Shown: piece after piece, positions 1 to 7,721 of the stretch
Numbering within the stretch: position 1 is the first letter of the stretch
Layout: the number at the start of each line of letters is the position of its first letter
Source of the DNA: Desulfotomaculaceae bacterium
GTDB taxonomy: Bacteria > Bacillota > Desulfotomaculia > Desulfotomaculales > Pelotomaculaceae
Assembly (NCBI GenBank): GCA_028702695.1
Contig: JAQVOH010000002.1
Span: 109,560-147,851 of the forward strand
Length of the DNA: 38,292 bases
Reading direction: 5' to 3'
Notes under the pieces: generated by a model
Database searches by the model: none
What the model was told of the DNA's origin: nothing
What the model saw: the letters and a program-made list of their open reading frames with translations, nothing else
Position numbers and translations under genes: made by a program

Positions 1-16
1 GTTCACCCATCCGCAC
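1..16 (-). CDS. 5-prime tip of the next gene, product unknown
   Basis: Only the first codons lie in the window. On the minus strand a strong ribosome binding site (GAGGAGG) overlaps the end of the preceding membrane-protein gene and is followed after 7 bases by a GTG (14-16) and after 13 bases by an in-frame ATG (8-10). The GTG has the better spacing. Five codons (M-R-M-G-E) are visible, too few to assign a function. The tight spacing suggests co-transcription with the gene at 40-375. Confidence 0.4.
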
Positions 17-39
17 TGGAGCTCCTCCTCATCACTTAA

Positions 40-375
40 TTAAATTCTTCTCCACGCATTAATAATTCTTAGCATGAATGGTTGGGCGACCGCCATTAGA
101 ATAGACACGAAAGCCAGCGGTTCCATACTGAGCCCTCCCAGGTTAATACGCTCAGGCAACTGAACTTCCGTAAAAGTGGCTATAACTATCAGGGAAAGAT
201 AAATGCCGCCGGCAACCCCGACCAGGTTAACCAGGGCTTGTGATAGAGGACTTGACTTCCCTTCACCAATAGCGCTCCAATCCTTTTCCCGGTACCTATA
301 CAGCAGAACACGCTCCCGGACTGATATACTCACCAGAAGTAAGATCACAATAATTAGAATTATCCCGCTTAACAT
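40..375 (-). CDS. small hypothetical membrane protein with three TM segments
   Basis: I do not recognise this 111-residue protein. It has a very hydrophobic N-terminus (residues 3-19), then a basic and polar stretch (20-45), then two further hydrophobic segments (about 48-68 and 82-104), and ends with the basic sequence NAWRRI. It is therefore probably an inner-membrane protein with three helices. The start is set at the ATG preceded by GGGGTGAGG; a GTG three codons upstream has no room for a ribosome binding site. It lies about 115 bases downstream of dut on the same strand and is followed directly by another gene. No catalytic motif is visible. Confidence 0.6.
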   Translation of the reverse strand: MLSGIILIIVILLLVSISVRERVLLYRYREKDWSAIGEGKSSPLSQALVNLVGVAGGIYLSLIVIATFTEVQLPERINLGGLSMEPLAFVSILMAVAQPFMLRIINAWRRI

Positions 376-490
376 TTGCCTCACCCCATAGCTATCTTAT
401 TTGGGACAGGCAGGAAATATGATAAAAAATAAACAATAGCTTACCTGTTGTTGTGCTGATTTGTTAATATTATCGTAAAGCTGCTGGTAT

Positions 491-976
491 TTAAAGCTGG
501 CCCGTGGAGCCAAAGCCACCGGTTCCCCTGCCGGTGTCAGCCAAAGTTTCGGTTTCCTCAAGTTTTACCTGAAAAACGGGCATAAAAACAATCTGGGCAA
601 CCCGCTCCCCCGGGTTGATCAAATATTCCTTTTCTCCCTGGTTAATTAGTGCGATAAGTATTTCCCCTTTGTAATCGCTGTCAATAACCCCAACGGCGTT
701 GGCAAGAGATATGCCGTGTCTGGCAGCAAGGCCGCTTCTGGGAAACACCAGGCCAACGATATACCTGGAGGGGATCTGGACCGCCAGTCCCGTTGGTATA
801 ACTACCCTGGAACCAGGCTCTATAAGAACCGGGGAGTCCAGGCAGGCCGGCAGGTCTAGACCGGCGGCGCCGTCTGTGGCGTAGCGGGGAAAAGGAATAT
901 CCCTGCCAATTTTCTCTGAAAGCCTTTTAACCTGGATATTGGCAATAAGTTCCACTGCTGTTGTCCCCCGTTTCAT
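491..976 (-). CDS. dut: dUTP diphosphatase (dUTPase)
   Basis: Hydrolyses dUTP to dUMP and diphosphate, keeping uracil out of DNA and supplying dUMP for thymidylate synthesis. All five motifs of the trimeric dUTPase family are present in order: GAAGLDL (I), RSGLA (II), GVIDSDYKGEI (III, with the catalytic Asp), GERVAQIVF (IV) and the glycine-rich GRGTGGFGSTG near the C-terminus (V). Length (161 aa) is slightly above the usual 140-150. The ATG at 976 has no obvious ribosome binding site. An in-frame GTG at 955, preceded by GGGGG at 9-base spacing, would give a 154 aa protein and may be the real start. It lies just after the terminator that follows the M16 peptidase gene, so it may be read through or have an unseen promoter. 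Confidence 0.95.
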   Translation of the reverse strand: MKRGTTAVELIANIQVKRLSEKIGRDIPFPRYATDGAAGLDLPACLDSPVLIEPGSRVVIPTGLAVQIPSRYIVGLVFPRSGLAARHGISLANAVGVIDSDYKGEILIALINQGEKEYLINPGERVAQIVFMPVFQVKLEETETLADTGRGTGGFGSTGQL

Positions 977-1002
977 AAGGTTTAAAAAAGGTTTGGTCGT
1001 AA

Positions 1003-1030
1003 AAAAATCCTCTGGTATGAGAGGATTTTT
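1003..1030 (-). terminator. rho-independent terminator after the M16 peptidase gene
   Basis: Perfect 11-bp inverted repeat (AAAAATCCTCT / AGAGGATTTTT) with a 6-base loop, followed on the minus strand by a T-run. It begins seven bases after the stop codon of the M16 peptidase gene. Confidence 0.85.
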
Positions 1031-1036
1031 ACATCG

Positions 1037-2302
1037 TTAGCTCCATAAACCGGTGAGAATATTTTTCAGGTTGCCACAATCTTCCCATGGCCCAATAGCA
1101 GCCAGTGAGAAATTTTCAGGCTTTAGCATTTGTCTGGAAAGTTCCTGTATATCATCGGCTGTTACCTTATTTACCAGTTTTACAATTTCCTCCGGAGGAA
1201 TGACCTTGCCTAGATATAATTGTGATTTGCCCAAACGGCTCATTCTGGTATTGACGTTTTCCAGACTGAGCAGCAGGTTCCCTTTTAGCTGATCTTTGGC
1301 CCTCTGTAGTTCTTCTTTTTTTACTCCATTGACTTGAACGTCCCTAACTTGTTTTAAGATTAGCTCCATGACTTCATCAATATTTTCTTTACTTAAGCCA
1401 GCGTAAACACAGAACAGGCCAGCATCGTGGTAGGAGGTGTGATAGGAATAAACCGTGTACACCAAGCCACGCTGTTCCCTGATTTCCTGGAATAGCCTTG
1501 AACTTAAGCCCCCGCCCAAAATTGTGTTGACAACCTGAAAGACGTAAATACTGTCATCATTCAGTTTTAAACCTGGGGTACCGATGCACAGGTGAACCTG
1601 CTCAGTTTCCTTGCTGCGGCATATTACCTCGCGGTGCGGGGCAGGTGTGGTCATCCTCCTTACGGTCGGGTTCCCTTGTTTTGCTTCCAGGATTGGCCGG
1701 AGCTTGTTCATTACACGCTCGTGATCGATGTTCCCGGCTACTGCCACGGTAAGTTTAGAGGGATTATAATACTTATGGTAGTAGTCCATAATCTTGTCTC
1801 TGGACAGGCCTGCTATTACATCGGCTGTTCCGATGATCGGCCGTCCCAGGGCATGACTCTTCCACATTGAGCCAGCAAATATATCGTGGACCAGTTCATC
1901 AGGGGCATCCTCGTACATTTTAATTTCTTCTAGAATAACATTCCTTTCCCTGTCTATATCCTGAAGCTCAAATTTTGAGTCAAAAAACATATCGCTCAAC
2001 AGGTCTACAGCCAGGTCAAAATGTTCGTCAAGTACCCGCGCATAGTAACAGGTGAATTCTTTAGTCGTGAACGCATTTAACTGGCCTCCAACCGCATCCA
2101 AGGTTTCGGCTATATCTTTGGCTGTACGCCGTTTGGTCCCTTTAAACATAAGGTGCTCAATAAAATGCGAGACGCCACTGACTTCATTGTCTTCGTCGCG
2201 AGAGCCAACATCTACAAAGAATCCCACAGCTACCGAGCGGACGTGGGGGACATCCTCGGTAAGAATATGCACGTTGTTGTCTAATGTTACCTTCTGGAAC
2301 AT
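1037..2302 (-). CDS. mlpA: M16 family zinc metallopeptidase (YmxG/MlpA-like)
   Basis: Pitrilysin-superfamily processing peptidase of 421 aa. The inverted zinc motif HFIEH lies at residues 46-50 (H46, E49, H50), with a downstream acidic ligand region in ILEEIKMYED. A second, non-catalytic M16 domain follows and includes the typical GGGLSSRLFQEIREQRGLVY segment. Homologues next to pnp in Bacillus (ymxG/mlpA) are cytoplasmic; no signal peptide is seen here. A strong ribosome binding site (GAGGAGG, 10-base spacing) precedes the ATG. The gene order pnp, ylxY, M16 peptidase is the same as in Bacillus, with a carboxypeptidase gene inserted between ylxY and this gene. The physiological substrate is unknown; the symbol rests on synteny. 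Confidence 0.9.
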   Translation of the reverse strand: MFQKVTLDNNVHILTEDVPHVRSVAVGFFVDVGSRDEDNEVSGVSHFIEHLMFKGTKRRTAKDIAETLDAVGGQLNAFTTKEFTCYYARVLDEHFDLAVDLLSDMFFDSKFELQDIDRERNVILEEIKMYEDAPDELVHDIFAGSMWKSHALGRPIIGTADVIAGLSRDKIMDYYHKYYNPSKLTVAVAGNIDHERVMNKLRPILEAKQGNPTVRRMTTPAPHREVICRSKETEQVHLCIGTPGLKLNDDSIYVFQVVNTILGGGLSSRLFQEIREQRGLVYTVYSYHTSYHDAGLFCVYAGLSKENIDEVMELILKQVRDVQVNGVKKEELQRAKDQLKGNLLLSLENVNTRMSRLGKSQLYLGKVIPPEEIVKLVNKVTADDIQELSRQMLKPENFSLAAIGPWEDCGNLKNILTGLWS

Positions 2303-2365
2303 GTGGTAGAAACCTCCTCAAGATACAATCCTACAACAATTCGTGAACTTTATTATAATTCCTTT

Positions 2366-3514
2366 TTATATCGGGGAAAAATACCTCTTTTCCCAAAATA
2401 AACGGTAATTTGGCATTCTGGCGACATCACGGTCGGAAACCAGCTCAACGCTTCCAACGACTTCCCCTTTAAGCTTGGCTGTGATCCTGCCGATTGGTTG
2501 TCCTTTCACGACTGGGGCAGTTATTTGCCTTTCAATTATAACCACCTTTTCCAAATAGTCTACTTCGTCTTTGGGAACGACCACGTCAAGGTCTGCAGAG
2601 GCAACTGCAGACATCTCAGCAACTACCCCTTCCTCGACCCTGACACTTCCAACTACAAGTCCCTGGTCAATTACCCGCAAGTTTTCAAACAGGCCAAAAC
2701 CGTAATCAAGCATTTTACTGGAATCTGTCCATCGATCATGGCTGTTAAGCACCACGCTGATTAATTTCCTTCCATCCCTGCTAGCTGACGCTACCAGGCA
2801 ACAACCGGCCTCAACCGTTGTGCCGGTTTTAACGCCATCTGCTCCATAGTAACTCCACAGCAGGCGGTTAGTATTACTTAAATGACGAGTTCCCAGGCTG
2901 CTCTCAATTATTATATTGCGAGTTGAGACAATTTGTTTGAAAACCTGGTTGCGAAAAGCGCAGCGTGTGATTGTTGCCAAATCTTTCGCCGTGGTGTAAT
3001 GGTCTACTGCTGGAAGGCCATTGGTATTTTTGAAACTGGTAGAATCAGCCCCAATTAGTTTTGCTTTTTGATTCATTAATAACACGAAATTGGCTTCTGT
3101 CCCGCCAATATGTTCGGCTAAGGTGACACAAGCATCATTGCCGGACTCAAGCAGGGCACCACATAGGAGGTCTTCAAGTGTCAGTATTTCACCCTCCTGT
3201 AGCTCTAGGCTGGCTTCTCCTACCGATGCGGCATAGGGGCTTACTGTTACAGTCTCTTGCAGATCTCCACCTTCCAGAGCCAACAGGACGGTCATAATCT
3301 TAGTGGTGCTGGCCGGAGGCTTTTTCAAGTTAGCATTTTTCTCAAAAAGGATTTGTCCTGTGCCAGCATCCATCAGAATGGCGGCATCAGCGGTAATTAA
3401 CGGGACAGGGTCATAACCGGACTCTGCCTGGTAGCCCGGCAGGCAACAAGAAATTATTATTGTTATAATGAATAAATGGTATAATAATGGGAATGCCTGG
3501 AAGCTGATGCGCAT
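2366..3514 (-). CDS. dacF: D-alanyl-D-alanine carboxypeptidase, S11 family (DacF-like)
   Basis: Penicillin-binding protein of the S11 family that trims the terminal D-Ala of peptidoglycan pentapeptides outside the cell. An N-terminal hydrophobic signal (about residues 10-30) ends in a plausible cleavage region near YQAES. The active-site triad is complete: SxxK as STTK at 69-72, SxN as SGN at 124-126, and KTG at 229-231. A PBP5-like C-terminal beta domain follows. The 382 aa length fits DacF/DacB-type enzymes. I do not see a clear C-terminal amphipathic anchor. A ribosome binding site (AAGGTGG) precedes the ATG. The assignment to DacF rather than DacB is an inference from the spore-former context and neighbouring ylxY. 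Confidence 0.88.
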   Translation of the reverse strand: MRISFQAFPLLYHLFIITIIISCCLPGYQAESGYDPVPLITADAAILMDAGTGQILFEKNANLKKPPASTTKIMTVLLALEGGDLQETVTVSPYAASVGEASLELQEGEILTLEDLLCGALLESGNDACVTLAEHIGGTEANFVLLMNQKAKLIGADSTSFKNTNGLPAVDHYTTAKDLATITRCAFRNQVFKQIVSTRNIIIESSLGTRHLSNTNRLLWSYYGADGVKTGTTVEAGCCLVASASRDGRKLISVVLNSHDRWTDSSKMLDYGFGLFENLRVIDQGLVVGSVRVEEGVVAEMSAVASADLDVVVPKDEVDYLEKVVIIERQITAPVVKGQPIGRITAKLKGEVVGSVELVSDRDVARMPNYRLFWEKRYFSPI

Positions 3515-3593
3515 TTTATTTTAACCACCTTTTTACGTGATCAGGTTTCCCATTTTTGTGGTTGATTATTTGCTGATAAGTTGGTACCCCACT

Positions 3594-4328
3594 TCACTGC
3601 GTCTTCAATCCTTCAAGCAGCATTGAGACCCTAACTATTTCATAACCCTCTTTCTTGAGTGCCGCGATAATTTCAGGAAGTGCATGGACAGTCGGGGCAG
3701 TTGGATGCATCAGGACTATCGCGCCATTGTGTGCTTTTTCAACTACCCGCTTTACAACTATGGAGGGATCCGGCCGCTGCCAGTCAATGGTGTCGACACT
3801 CCAGAGTATTGTTTGATATCCCGCATCTTCAGCAGCCTCTAATACTGCATTGCCCCGCTCTCCGTACGGTGGCGCGAACAATTTAGTCTTGATGCCGGAA
3901 GCATCTTCGATCGCTGTTTCTGTTTTCTTAATTTCTTCTAAATTCGCAGAGCGGGAGATCCCATCCGGATGAGGATGCGAGAAACCATGGTTGCCGACTT
4001 CATGCCCGTCCTGGGCAATCTGCTTGGTTAAGGCAGGAAAATCTTCGGCCCACTGTCCACCGATGAAAAAAGTAGCCGGCACATTATTTTTCCTGAGTAC
4101 TTCAAGAATCTGGGGAACATATTCTTCCCCCCAAACAACATTAAAGGTCAGGGCAACCTGTTTCTCCTTGCTGCTGCCCTGGTAAACCGGTGCTCCGGCT
4201 GTGGTGGCCGGTTGTTGCCATGCGCTGATTAAATATCCTGCTACTCCTATAAGGAGCAGCAAAGCCAAAAGACTCGATCTTGTTTTTTTTCTACCGGAAG
4301 AAAGGATTAATAATCTCAATTCTTTCAT
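3594..4328 (-). CDS. ylxY: polysaccharide deacetylase-family sporulation protein YlxY
   Basis: NodB-homology protein of 244 aa with a single N-terminal membrane anchor (about residues 19-36) and an extracytoplasmic deacetylase fold. The metal histidines H114 and H118 (NHGFSH), the aromatic segment WSVDTIDW and the C-terminal LMHPT histidine (H207) are present. The usual TFDD motif reads TFNVVWGEE, so the catalytic and first metal Asp are N63 and V64, and the usual Arg of the RPPYG motif is Ala (APPYG). The PdaB/YlxY subgroup is known to vary here, so activity on peptidoglycan is uncertain. It sits immediately downstream of pnp, as ylxY does in Bacillus, which supports the name. Confidence 0.88.
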   Translation of the reverse strand: MKELRLLILSSGRKKTRSSLLALLLLIGVAGYLISAWQQPATTAGAPVYQGSSKEKQVALTFNVVWGEEYVPQILEVLRKNNVPATFFIGGQWAEDFPALTKQIAQDGHEVGNHGFSHPHPDGISRSANLEEIKKTETAIEDASGIKTKLFAPPYGERGNAVLEAAEDAGYQTILWSVDTIDWQRPDPSIVVKRVVEKAHNGAIVLMHPTAPTVHALPEIIAALKKEGYEIVRVSMLLEGLKTQ

Positions 4329-4383
4329 ACCCCCATTCCATTCTTGAAAAAAACCTATGCTGAAATGGGTAAGAATATTTTAA

Positions 4384-4413
4384 AAATAAAAAAACCTCTT
4401 TTAGTGAGGTTTT
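4384..4413 (-). terminator. rho-independent terminator after pnp
   Basis: Stem AAAACCTC / GAGGTTTT with a 7-base loop, followed on the minus strand by a long T-rich run. It starts about 35 bases after the pnp stop codon and separates pnp from ylxY. Confidence 0.85.
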
Positions 4414-4447
4414 CTAATTTAATAAGGGTTTGAGACGGCTTGGGTTG

Positions 4448-6643
4448 TTATTCCCTGCGTCTGGGAGGCCGGTTCTGCCGGTCATCTTTTTCCTCGCCAC
4501 CCTCAGGCGCTGGCATGGCGTCTTTTTTGGAGAGTTTAAGACGGCCCTGGTTGTCGTAGCCGATAACCTTGACCAGGATCATATCTCCTTCTTTAACCAC
4601 ATCTTCCACTTTGTTAACCCTTTGGTGAGCAAGTTGGGAGATATGAACGAGTCCTTCCTTACCGTTAAGTCCCAATACTCCGGGTACTACTTCCACAAAG
4701 CAGCCAAAGTCCATTATTTTAACTACTCTTCCGTTGTATATCTCACCAGCCTGCACTTCTTTGGTCAACATTTCAATAATTTCCAAGGCTTTTTTACCTT
4801 TTTCCTGATCCACCGCGGCAATAAATACTCTGCCGTCATCTTCAATATCTATATCAGCCCCGGTTTCCTCGATGATCTTCTTGATTATTTTACCGCCTGG
4901 CCCAATGACGTCCCGTATTTTTTCCGGATCAATAGTAGTATGAATAATACGTGGAGCGTGGGGAGACAACTCAGGCCTGTATGAAGGTATTACAGCCAGC
5001 ATTTTCTGCAATATATGCATGCGTCCTTCATGAGCCTGAGCCAGTGCCCTTTCAAAAACTTCATGGCTGATCCCAGATATTTTTATGTCCATCTGCAGTG
5101 CTGTAATTCCCTTTGCAGTTCCAGCCACTTTAAAATCCATATCTCCCAGGTGATCCTCGAAACCCTGAATATCCGTCAGGACTGTAAGCTTTTCATCTTC
5201 CTTTATCAAACCCATGGCAACGCCGGAAACCGGGGCGCTTATTGGAACACCTGCGTCCATCAGAGCGAGGCAACTGCCGCACACACTACCCATTGAGGTT
5301 GAGCCATTTGACTCAAGTGCTTCCGAGACAAGCCTGATCGTATAGGGGAATACGTCCTCAGCGGGGATAACTGCAGCCAAAGCCCGTTCAGCCAAAGCCC
5401 CATGGCCAATTTCCCGGCGTCCAGGGGAGCGTACAGGTCTGGTTTCACCGACACTGAAAGGGGGGAAGTTGTAGTGGTGGATAAACCGTTTGGATTCTTC
5501 AACACCCAGTCCGTCTATAATCTGTTCCTCAGAAATGGTTCCAAGGGTTGCCGAAGAAAGAATCTGGGTTTGTCCTCTTGTGAATAGTCCGGATCCATGC
5601 ACCCGTGGAAGTATGCCAACCTCAACAGTTATATTTCGAACCTCGTTTAAGGCCCGCCCATCTATCCTTATTCCCTCAACCGCGGTCACCCTGCGCACAA
5701 ACTGTTTTTCTATTGAGTTTAGCAAAGCCTTGATGTCGCTTTCCTGCTCAGGAAATTGTTCACGGAACTCCTCCAGCAGTTCGGCTTTAATGCCGTCTAG
5801 GTAGTTGTCGCGGGTATGCTTGGAAAGCTTTTCGCTGCTGCAACGATAGATGGCAGTTTCGATTTTTGGATTGGCCGCTTGTGTTACCGCATCCACCAAT
5901 TCGGGGGAGGGTTCAATTATTACTGGTACTACTTTTTCTTTGGCCAGGCCCTTTTCTAAAGCTGCTTCGCGGTACTTTTCAATAAAACCAACTATATCAC
6001 TAACGGCACTATGGCCAAAAGCAATAGCTTCAAGCATAATATCTTCAGGTATTTCTTTGGCCCCGGCCTCCACCATCATTACCGCATCTTTTGTTCCTGC
6101 CACGACGAGGTGTAGGTCACTTTGCTCGATCTGGGACAGAATTGGGTTAATCACCAACTCACCATCGACCCGGCCGACAATAACGCCACCAATCGGGAAT
6201 TTCAAGGGTATTTCTGAAAGGTGCAGCGCCGCAGAAGCTCCGACCATAGCTGCCATCTCAGGAGCGTGGTCCTGGTCAACTGACATCACGGTGGCAATTA
6301 CCTGGACTTCATTGCGCAGTTGTTTTGGAAAAAGCGGACGCAATGGTCTGTCAATCAACCTACAGGAAAGTATTGCCTTCTCACTTGGCCGGGCTTCTCT
6401 CTTAATAAAACCACCGGGGATTTTGCCTACCGCATAAAATCGTTCCTCATAATCGACAGTCAGCGGGAAAAAGTCAATACCCGGCCTGATATTTTTTGCC
6501 ATTGTGGCTGTAACAAGAACTGCAGTATCACCGTACCGGACAAAAACAGCCCCGCCTGCTTGCTTCGCCAAACGCCCTGTCTCCAGAGTCATAGGCCGTC
6601 CGCCTATGTTTAACTCCATTTTTAAAACCTGGTGCTCTGACAT
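4448..6643 (-). CDS. pnp: polyribonucleotide nucleotidyltransferase (PNPase)
   Basis: Phosphorolytic 3-prime exoribonuclease, active as a trimer in mRNA decay. Domains in order: first RNase PH domain, an alpha-helical linker, second RNase PH domain with the active-site segment [20 protein letters not shown], a KH domain ([18 protein letters not shown]) and an S1 domain (from about residue 625), followed by a charged tail ending NRPPRRRE. Length is 731 aa from the ATG chosen here, which follows AGGAGG by 11 bases; an upstream in-frame start would add 15 residues of atypical sequence. The S1 domain carries a six-residue insertion (VLGLNG, 656-661) between the usual PG and KEGLVHIS. It follows rpsO, as in most bacteria. 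Confidence 0.97.
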   Translation of the reverse strand: MSEHQVLKMELNIGGRPMTLETGRLAKQAGGAVFVRYGDTAVLVTATMAKNIRPGIDFFPLTVDYEERFYAVGKIPGGFIKREARPSEKAILSCRLIDRPLRPLFPKQLRNEVQVIATVMSVDQDHAPEMAAMVGASAALHLSEIPLKFPIGGVIVGRVDGELVINPILSQIEQSDLHLVVAGTKDAVMMVEAGAKEIPEDIMLEAIAFGHSAVSDIVGFIEKYREAALEKGLAKEKVVPVIIEPSPELVDAVTQAANPKIETAIYRCSSEKLSKHTRDNYLDGIKAELLEEFREQFPEQESDIKALLNSIEKQFVRRVTAVEGIRIDGRALNEVRNITVEVGILPRVHGSGLFTRGQTQILSSATLGTISEEQIIDGLGVEESKRFIHHYNFPPFSVGETRPVRSPGRREIGHGALAERALAAVIPAEDVFPYTIRLVSEALESNGSTSMGSVCGSCLALMDAGVPISAPVSGVAMGLIKEDEKLTVLTDIQGFEDHLGDMDFKVAGTAKGITALQMDIKISGISHEVFERALAQAHEGRMHILQKMLAVIPSYRPELSPHAPRIIHTTIDPEKIRDVIGPGGKIIKKIIEETGADIDIEDDGRVFIAAVDQEKGKKALEIIEMLTKEVQAGEIYNGRVVKIMDFGCFVEVVPGVLGLNGKEGLVHISQLAHQRVNKVEDVVKEGDMILVKVIGYDNQGRLKLSKKDAMPAPEGGEEKDDRQNRPPRRRE

Positions 6644-6750
6644 TAATGGGATAACCTCCTGTGTAATAAGAAAATATTTACAAAACAATGCTATTCGACA
6701 TTTTTAATATTATTTCCTTCTCTGAGCAGAAAAATAACACCTTGTCATGA

Positions 6751-6782
6751 AATAAAGAAGAAGCGGCTAAACCCGCTTCTTC
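6751..6782 (-). terminator. rho-independent terminator after rpsO
   Basis: Ten-bp perfect stem (GAAGAAGCGG / CCGCTTCTTC) with a 6-base loop, followed by TTTATT on the minus strand. It begins 8 bases beyond the rpsO stop codon. As in other bacteria it may allow partial read-through to pnp or act as a processing site. Confidence 0.88.
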
Positions 6783-6790
6783 AAAAACTT

Positions 6791-7060
6791 CTATTTTCTT
6801 AAACCGAGCTTCTCAATTAATGAACGATACCGATCAAAATGACGGTCTTTCAAGTAATTGAGCAGAGCCCTTCTTTGCCCAACCATTTTCAATAATCCCC
6901 GCCTGGAGTGGTGGTCACCCTTGTGAATTTTCAGGTGTTCCGTGAGGACATTAATCTTTTCGGTCAAAACCGCCACCTGAACCTCTGGAGAACCCGTGTC
7001 GTTCTCATGTAATTTGTACTTAGTGATTATACTTTGTTTATGGTCAGTAGATAAGGCCAT
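6791..7060 (-). CDS. rpsO: 30S ribosomal protein S15
   Basis: Complete 89 aa S15, the family's usual length. S15 binds the 16S rRNA central domain at the h20/h21/h22 junction and nucleates the platform. Family signatures are present: the N-terminal helix, [35 protein letters not shown] and the C-terminal [14 protein letters not shown] strong ribosome binding site (AAGGAGG, 10-base spacing) precedes the ATG. A stable leader hairpin upstream (7093-7138) is a likely autoregulatory element. The gene is separated from ribF, its usual neighbour, by a two-gene insertion. Confidence 0.98.
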   Translation of the reverse strand: MALSTDHKQSIITKYKLHENDTGSPEVQVAVLTEKINVLTEHLKIHKGDHHSRRGLLKMVGQRRALLNYLKDRHFDRYRSLIEKLGLRK

Positions 7061-7092
7061 GCTATTTCACCTCCTTTTTTTCTTTTCAATCG

Positions 7093-7138
7093 CTGTTGGC
7101 CAAGTTAACCGCCGGAGAACGAGTTCCCTAGCCAACAG
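7093..7138 (-). promoter_or_regulatory. putative S15-binding leader of rpsO
   Basis: On the minus strand an 8-bp perfect stem (CTGTTGGC / GCCAACAG) encloses a second small hairpin (GGGAAC / GTTCTCC with one bulged base) and a GGCGG stretch. There is no T-run after it, so it is not a classical terminator. Its place 33 bases before the rpsO start and its branched layout fit known Firmicute rpsO leaders that imitate the S15 site on 16S rRNA. The assignment is structural inference only. Confidence 0.55.
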
Positions 7139-7153
7139 TTCAAATTTTAGGGA

Positions 7154-7375
7154 TTATTTCCCAATAATTGTTATAACAAGCCGTCCTCCCGGAATATCCT
7201 TGGCAACAATATCAAAAACCCGGCCGGACTTGGCAAAAAAACCTCGGAAGCGTGTGGCTGTTGGTATGCGTCCTGGTAATCCGCTGGCTGCATTTATGAT
7301 ATCAACCACCGTAATCTTGTCCTGTCTGATGTCCCGCAAGCGCTTCCGCGCATGTTCGGTAATTATTACCTTCAT
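7154..7375 (-). CDS. small basic DUF4258-like protein, possible toxin
   Basis: A 73 aa strongly basic protein (15 Lys/Arg against 6 Asp/Glu). The pattern of an N-terminal ITEHARKRLRDIR helix, a middle segment with RFRGFFAKSGRVFDIVAKD, and a final beta-strand LVITIIGK resembles the DUF4258 family, which has a small RelE/BrnT-like alpha-beta layout. Its ATG is 6 bases after the stop of the acidic gene at 7382-7609 and has no good ribosome binding site, so translation is probably coupled to that gene. Together they resemble a toxin-antitoxin pair, but DUF4258 proteins have no firmly established activity and the role is inferred. A housekeeping function of a conserved small pair is an alternative. 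Confidence 0.65.
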   Translation of the reverse strand: MKVIITEHARKRLRDIRQDKITVVDIINAASGLPGRIPTATRFRGFFAKSGRVFDIVAKDIPGGRLVITIIGK

Positions 7376-7381
7376 CTTGGT

Positions 7382-7609
7382 TCAATAAACATGAGACTGA
7401 TAAGACTGTTCATCTTCTTCCTGGGCCAGGAAGGCATATAAAGCATCCTGGAAGGCCGTTAACCGCACATTCTCTATATTCGACTGGTTGTAGATAGTTT
7501 CCAATTCCAGTTTGAGCGACTGAAATTCTTCACTTAGACAAATCAGGGCGATATGGCTAAGCCATTTTTTAATTTCTTCTTCTGGAGAGTCGAATTTAGG
7601 AATCCCCAC
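7382..7609 (-). CDS. small acidic protein upstream of the DUF4258-like gene, possible antitoxin
   Basis: I do not recognise this 75 aa protein. It is acidic (14 Asp/Glu against 5 Lys/Arg), mostly helical in appearance, with no signal peptide or metal motif. The start is GTG, preceded by AAGGAG at 9-base spacing. It is the first gene of a two-gene unit with its own promoter and two palindromes, the nearer of which covers the translation start. The equal and opposite net charges of the two products (about -9 and +9) and the overlap-like spacing suggest a protein pair that binds each other. No DNA-binding motif such as ribbon-helix-helix or HTH is obvious, so an antitoxin role remains a hypothesis. 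Confidence 0.65.
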   Translation of the reverse strand: MGIPKFDSPEEEIKKWLSHIALICLSEEFQSLKLELETIYNQSNIENVRLTAFQDALYAFLAQEEDEQSYQSHVY

Positions 7610-7618
7610 GTTTAACGT
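7608..7618 (-). promoter_or_regulatory. palindrome at the start codon of the small acidic gene (putative operator)
   Basis: Perfect interrupted palindrome ACGTT-A-AACGT on the minus strand, lying between the ribosome binding site and the GTG start of the 75 aa gene. A near copy lies 32 bp upstream, about three helical turns away, just after the -10 box. The paired arrangement is what an autoregulating repressor complex would use; no binding is shown. Confidence 0.45.
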
Positions 7619-7639
7619 CTCCTTTCGTTATGCTCCGGG

Positions 7640-7650
7640 ACGTTTAACGC
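7640..7650 (-). promoter_or_regulatory. second copy of the palindrome, at the transcription start (putative operator)
   Basis: GCGTT-A-AACGT on the minus strand, sharing 10 of 11 bases with the palindrome at 7608-7618. It begins four bases after the -10 hexamer, so it overlaps the expected transcription start, a typical place for a repressor. Confidence 0.45.
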
Positions 7651-7654
7651 GTTT

Positions 7655-7683
7655 ATTGTAGCACAATCTGGTGTGCATGTAAA
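7655..7683 (-). promoter_or_regulatory. sigma-A promoter of the two-gene module upstream of rpsO
   Basis: TTTACA (7678-7683) and TACAAT (7655-7660) separated by exactly 17 bases on the minus strand, in the gap between ribF and the 75 aa gene. Both hexamers match the consensus at 5 of 6 positions. With no terminator seen before rpsO, this promoter could also drive rpsO. Confidence 0.65.
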
Positions 7684-7721
7684 CGCCGGCCTCTCAGAAT
7701 TATATTGAGACCACTCACCTT

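Noticed and set aside
5850-6437. Long plus-strand open frame (195 codons) opposite pnp
   Set aside because: Lies wholly inside a clearly coding PNPase gene, has no ribosome binding site, and its Ser/Thr-rich composition is typical of the antisense of a real gene.
7691-7712. Inverted repeat TCTCA ... TGAGA downstream of ribF as a terminator
   Set aside because: The stem is only five base pairs and no T-run follows.
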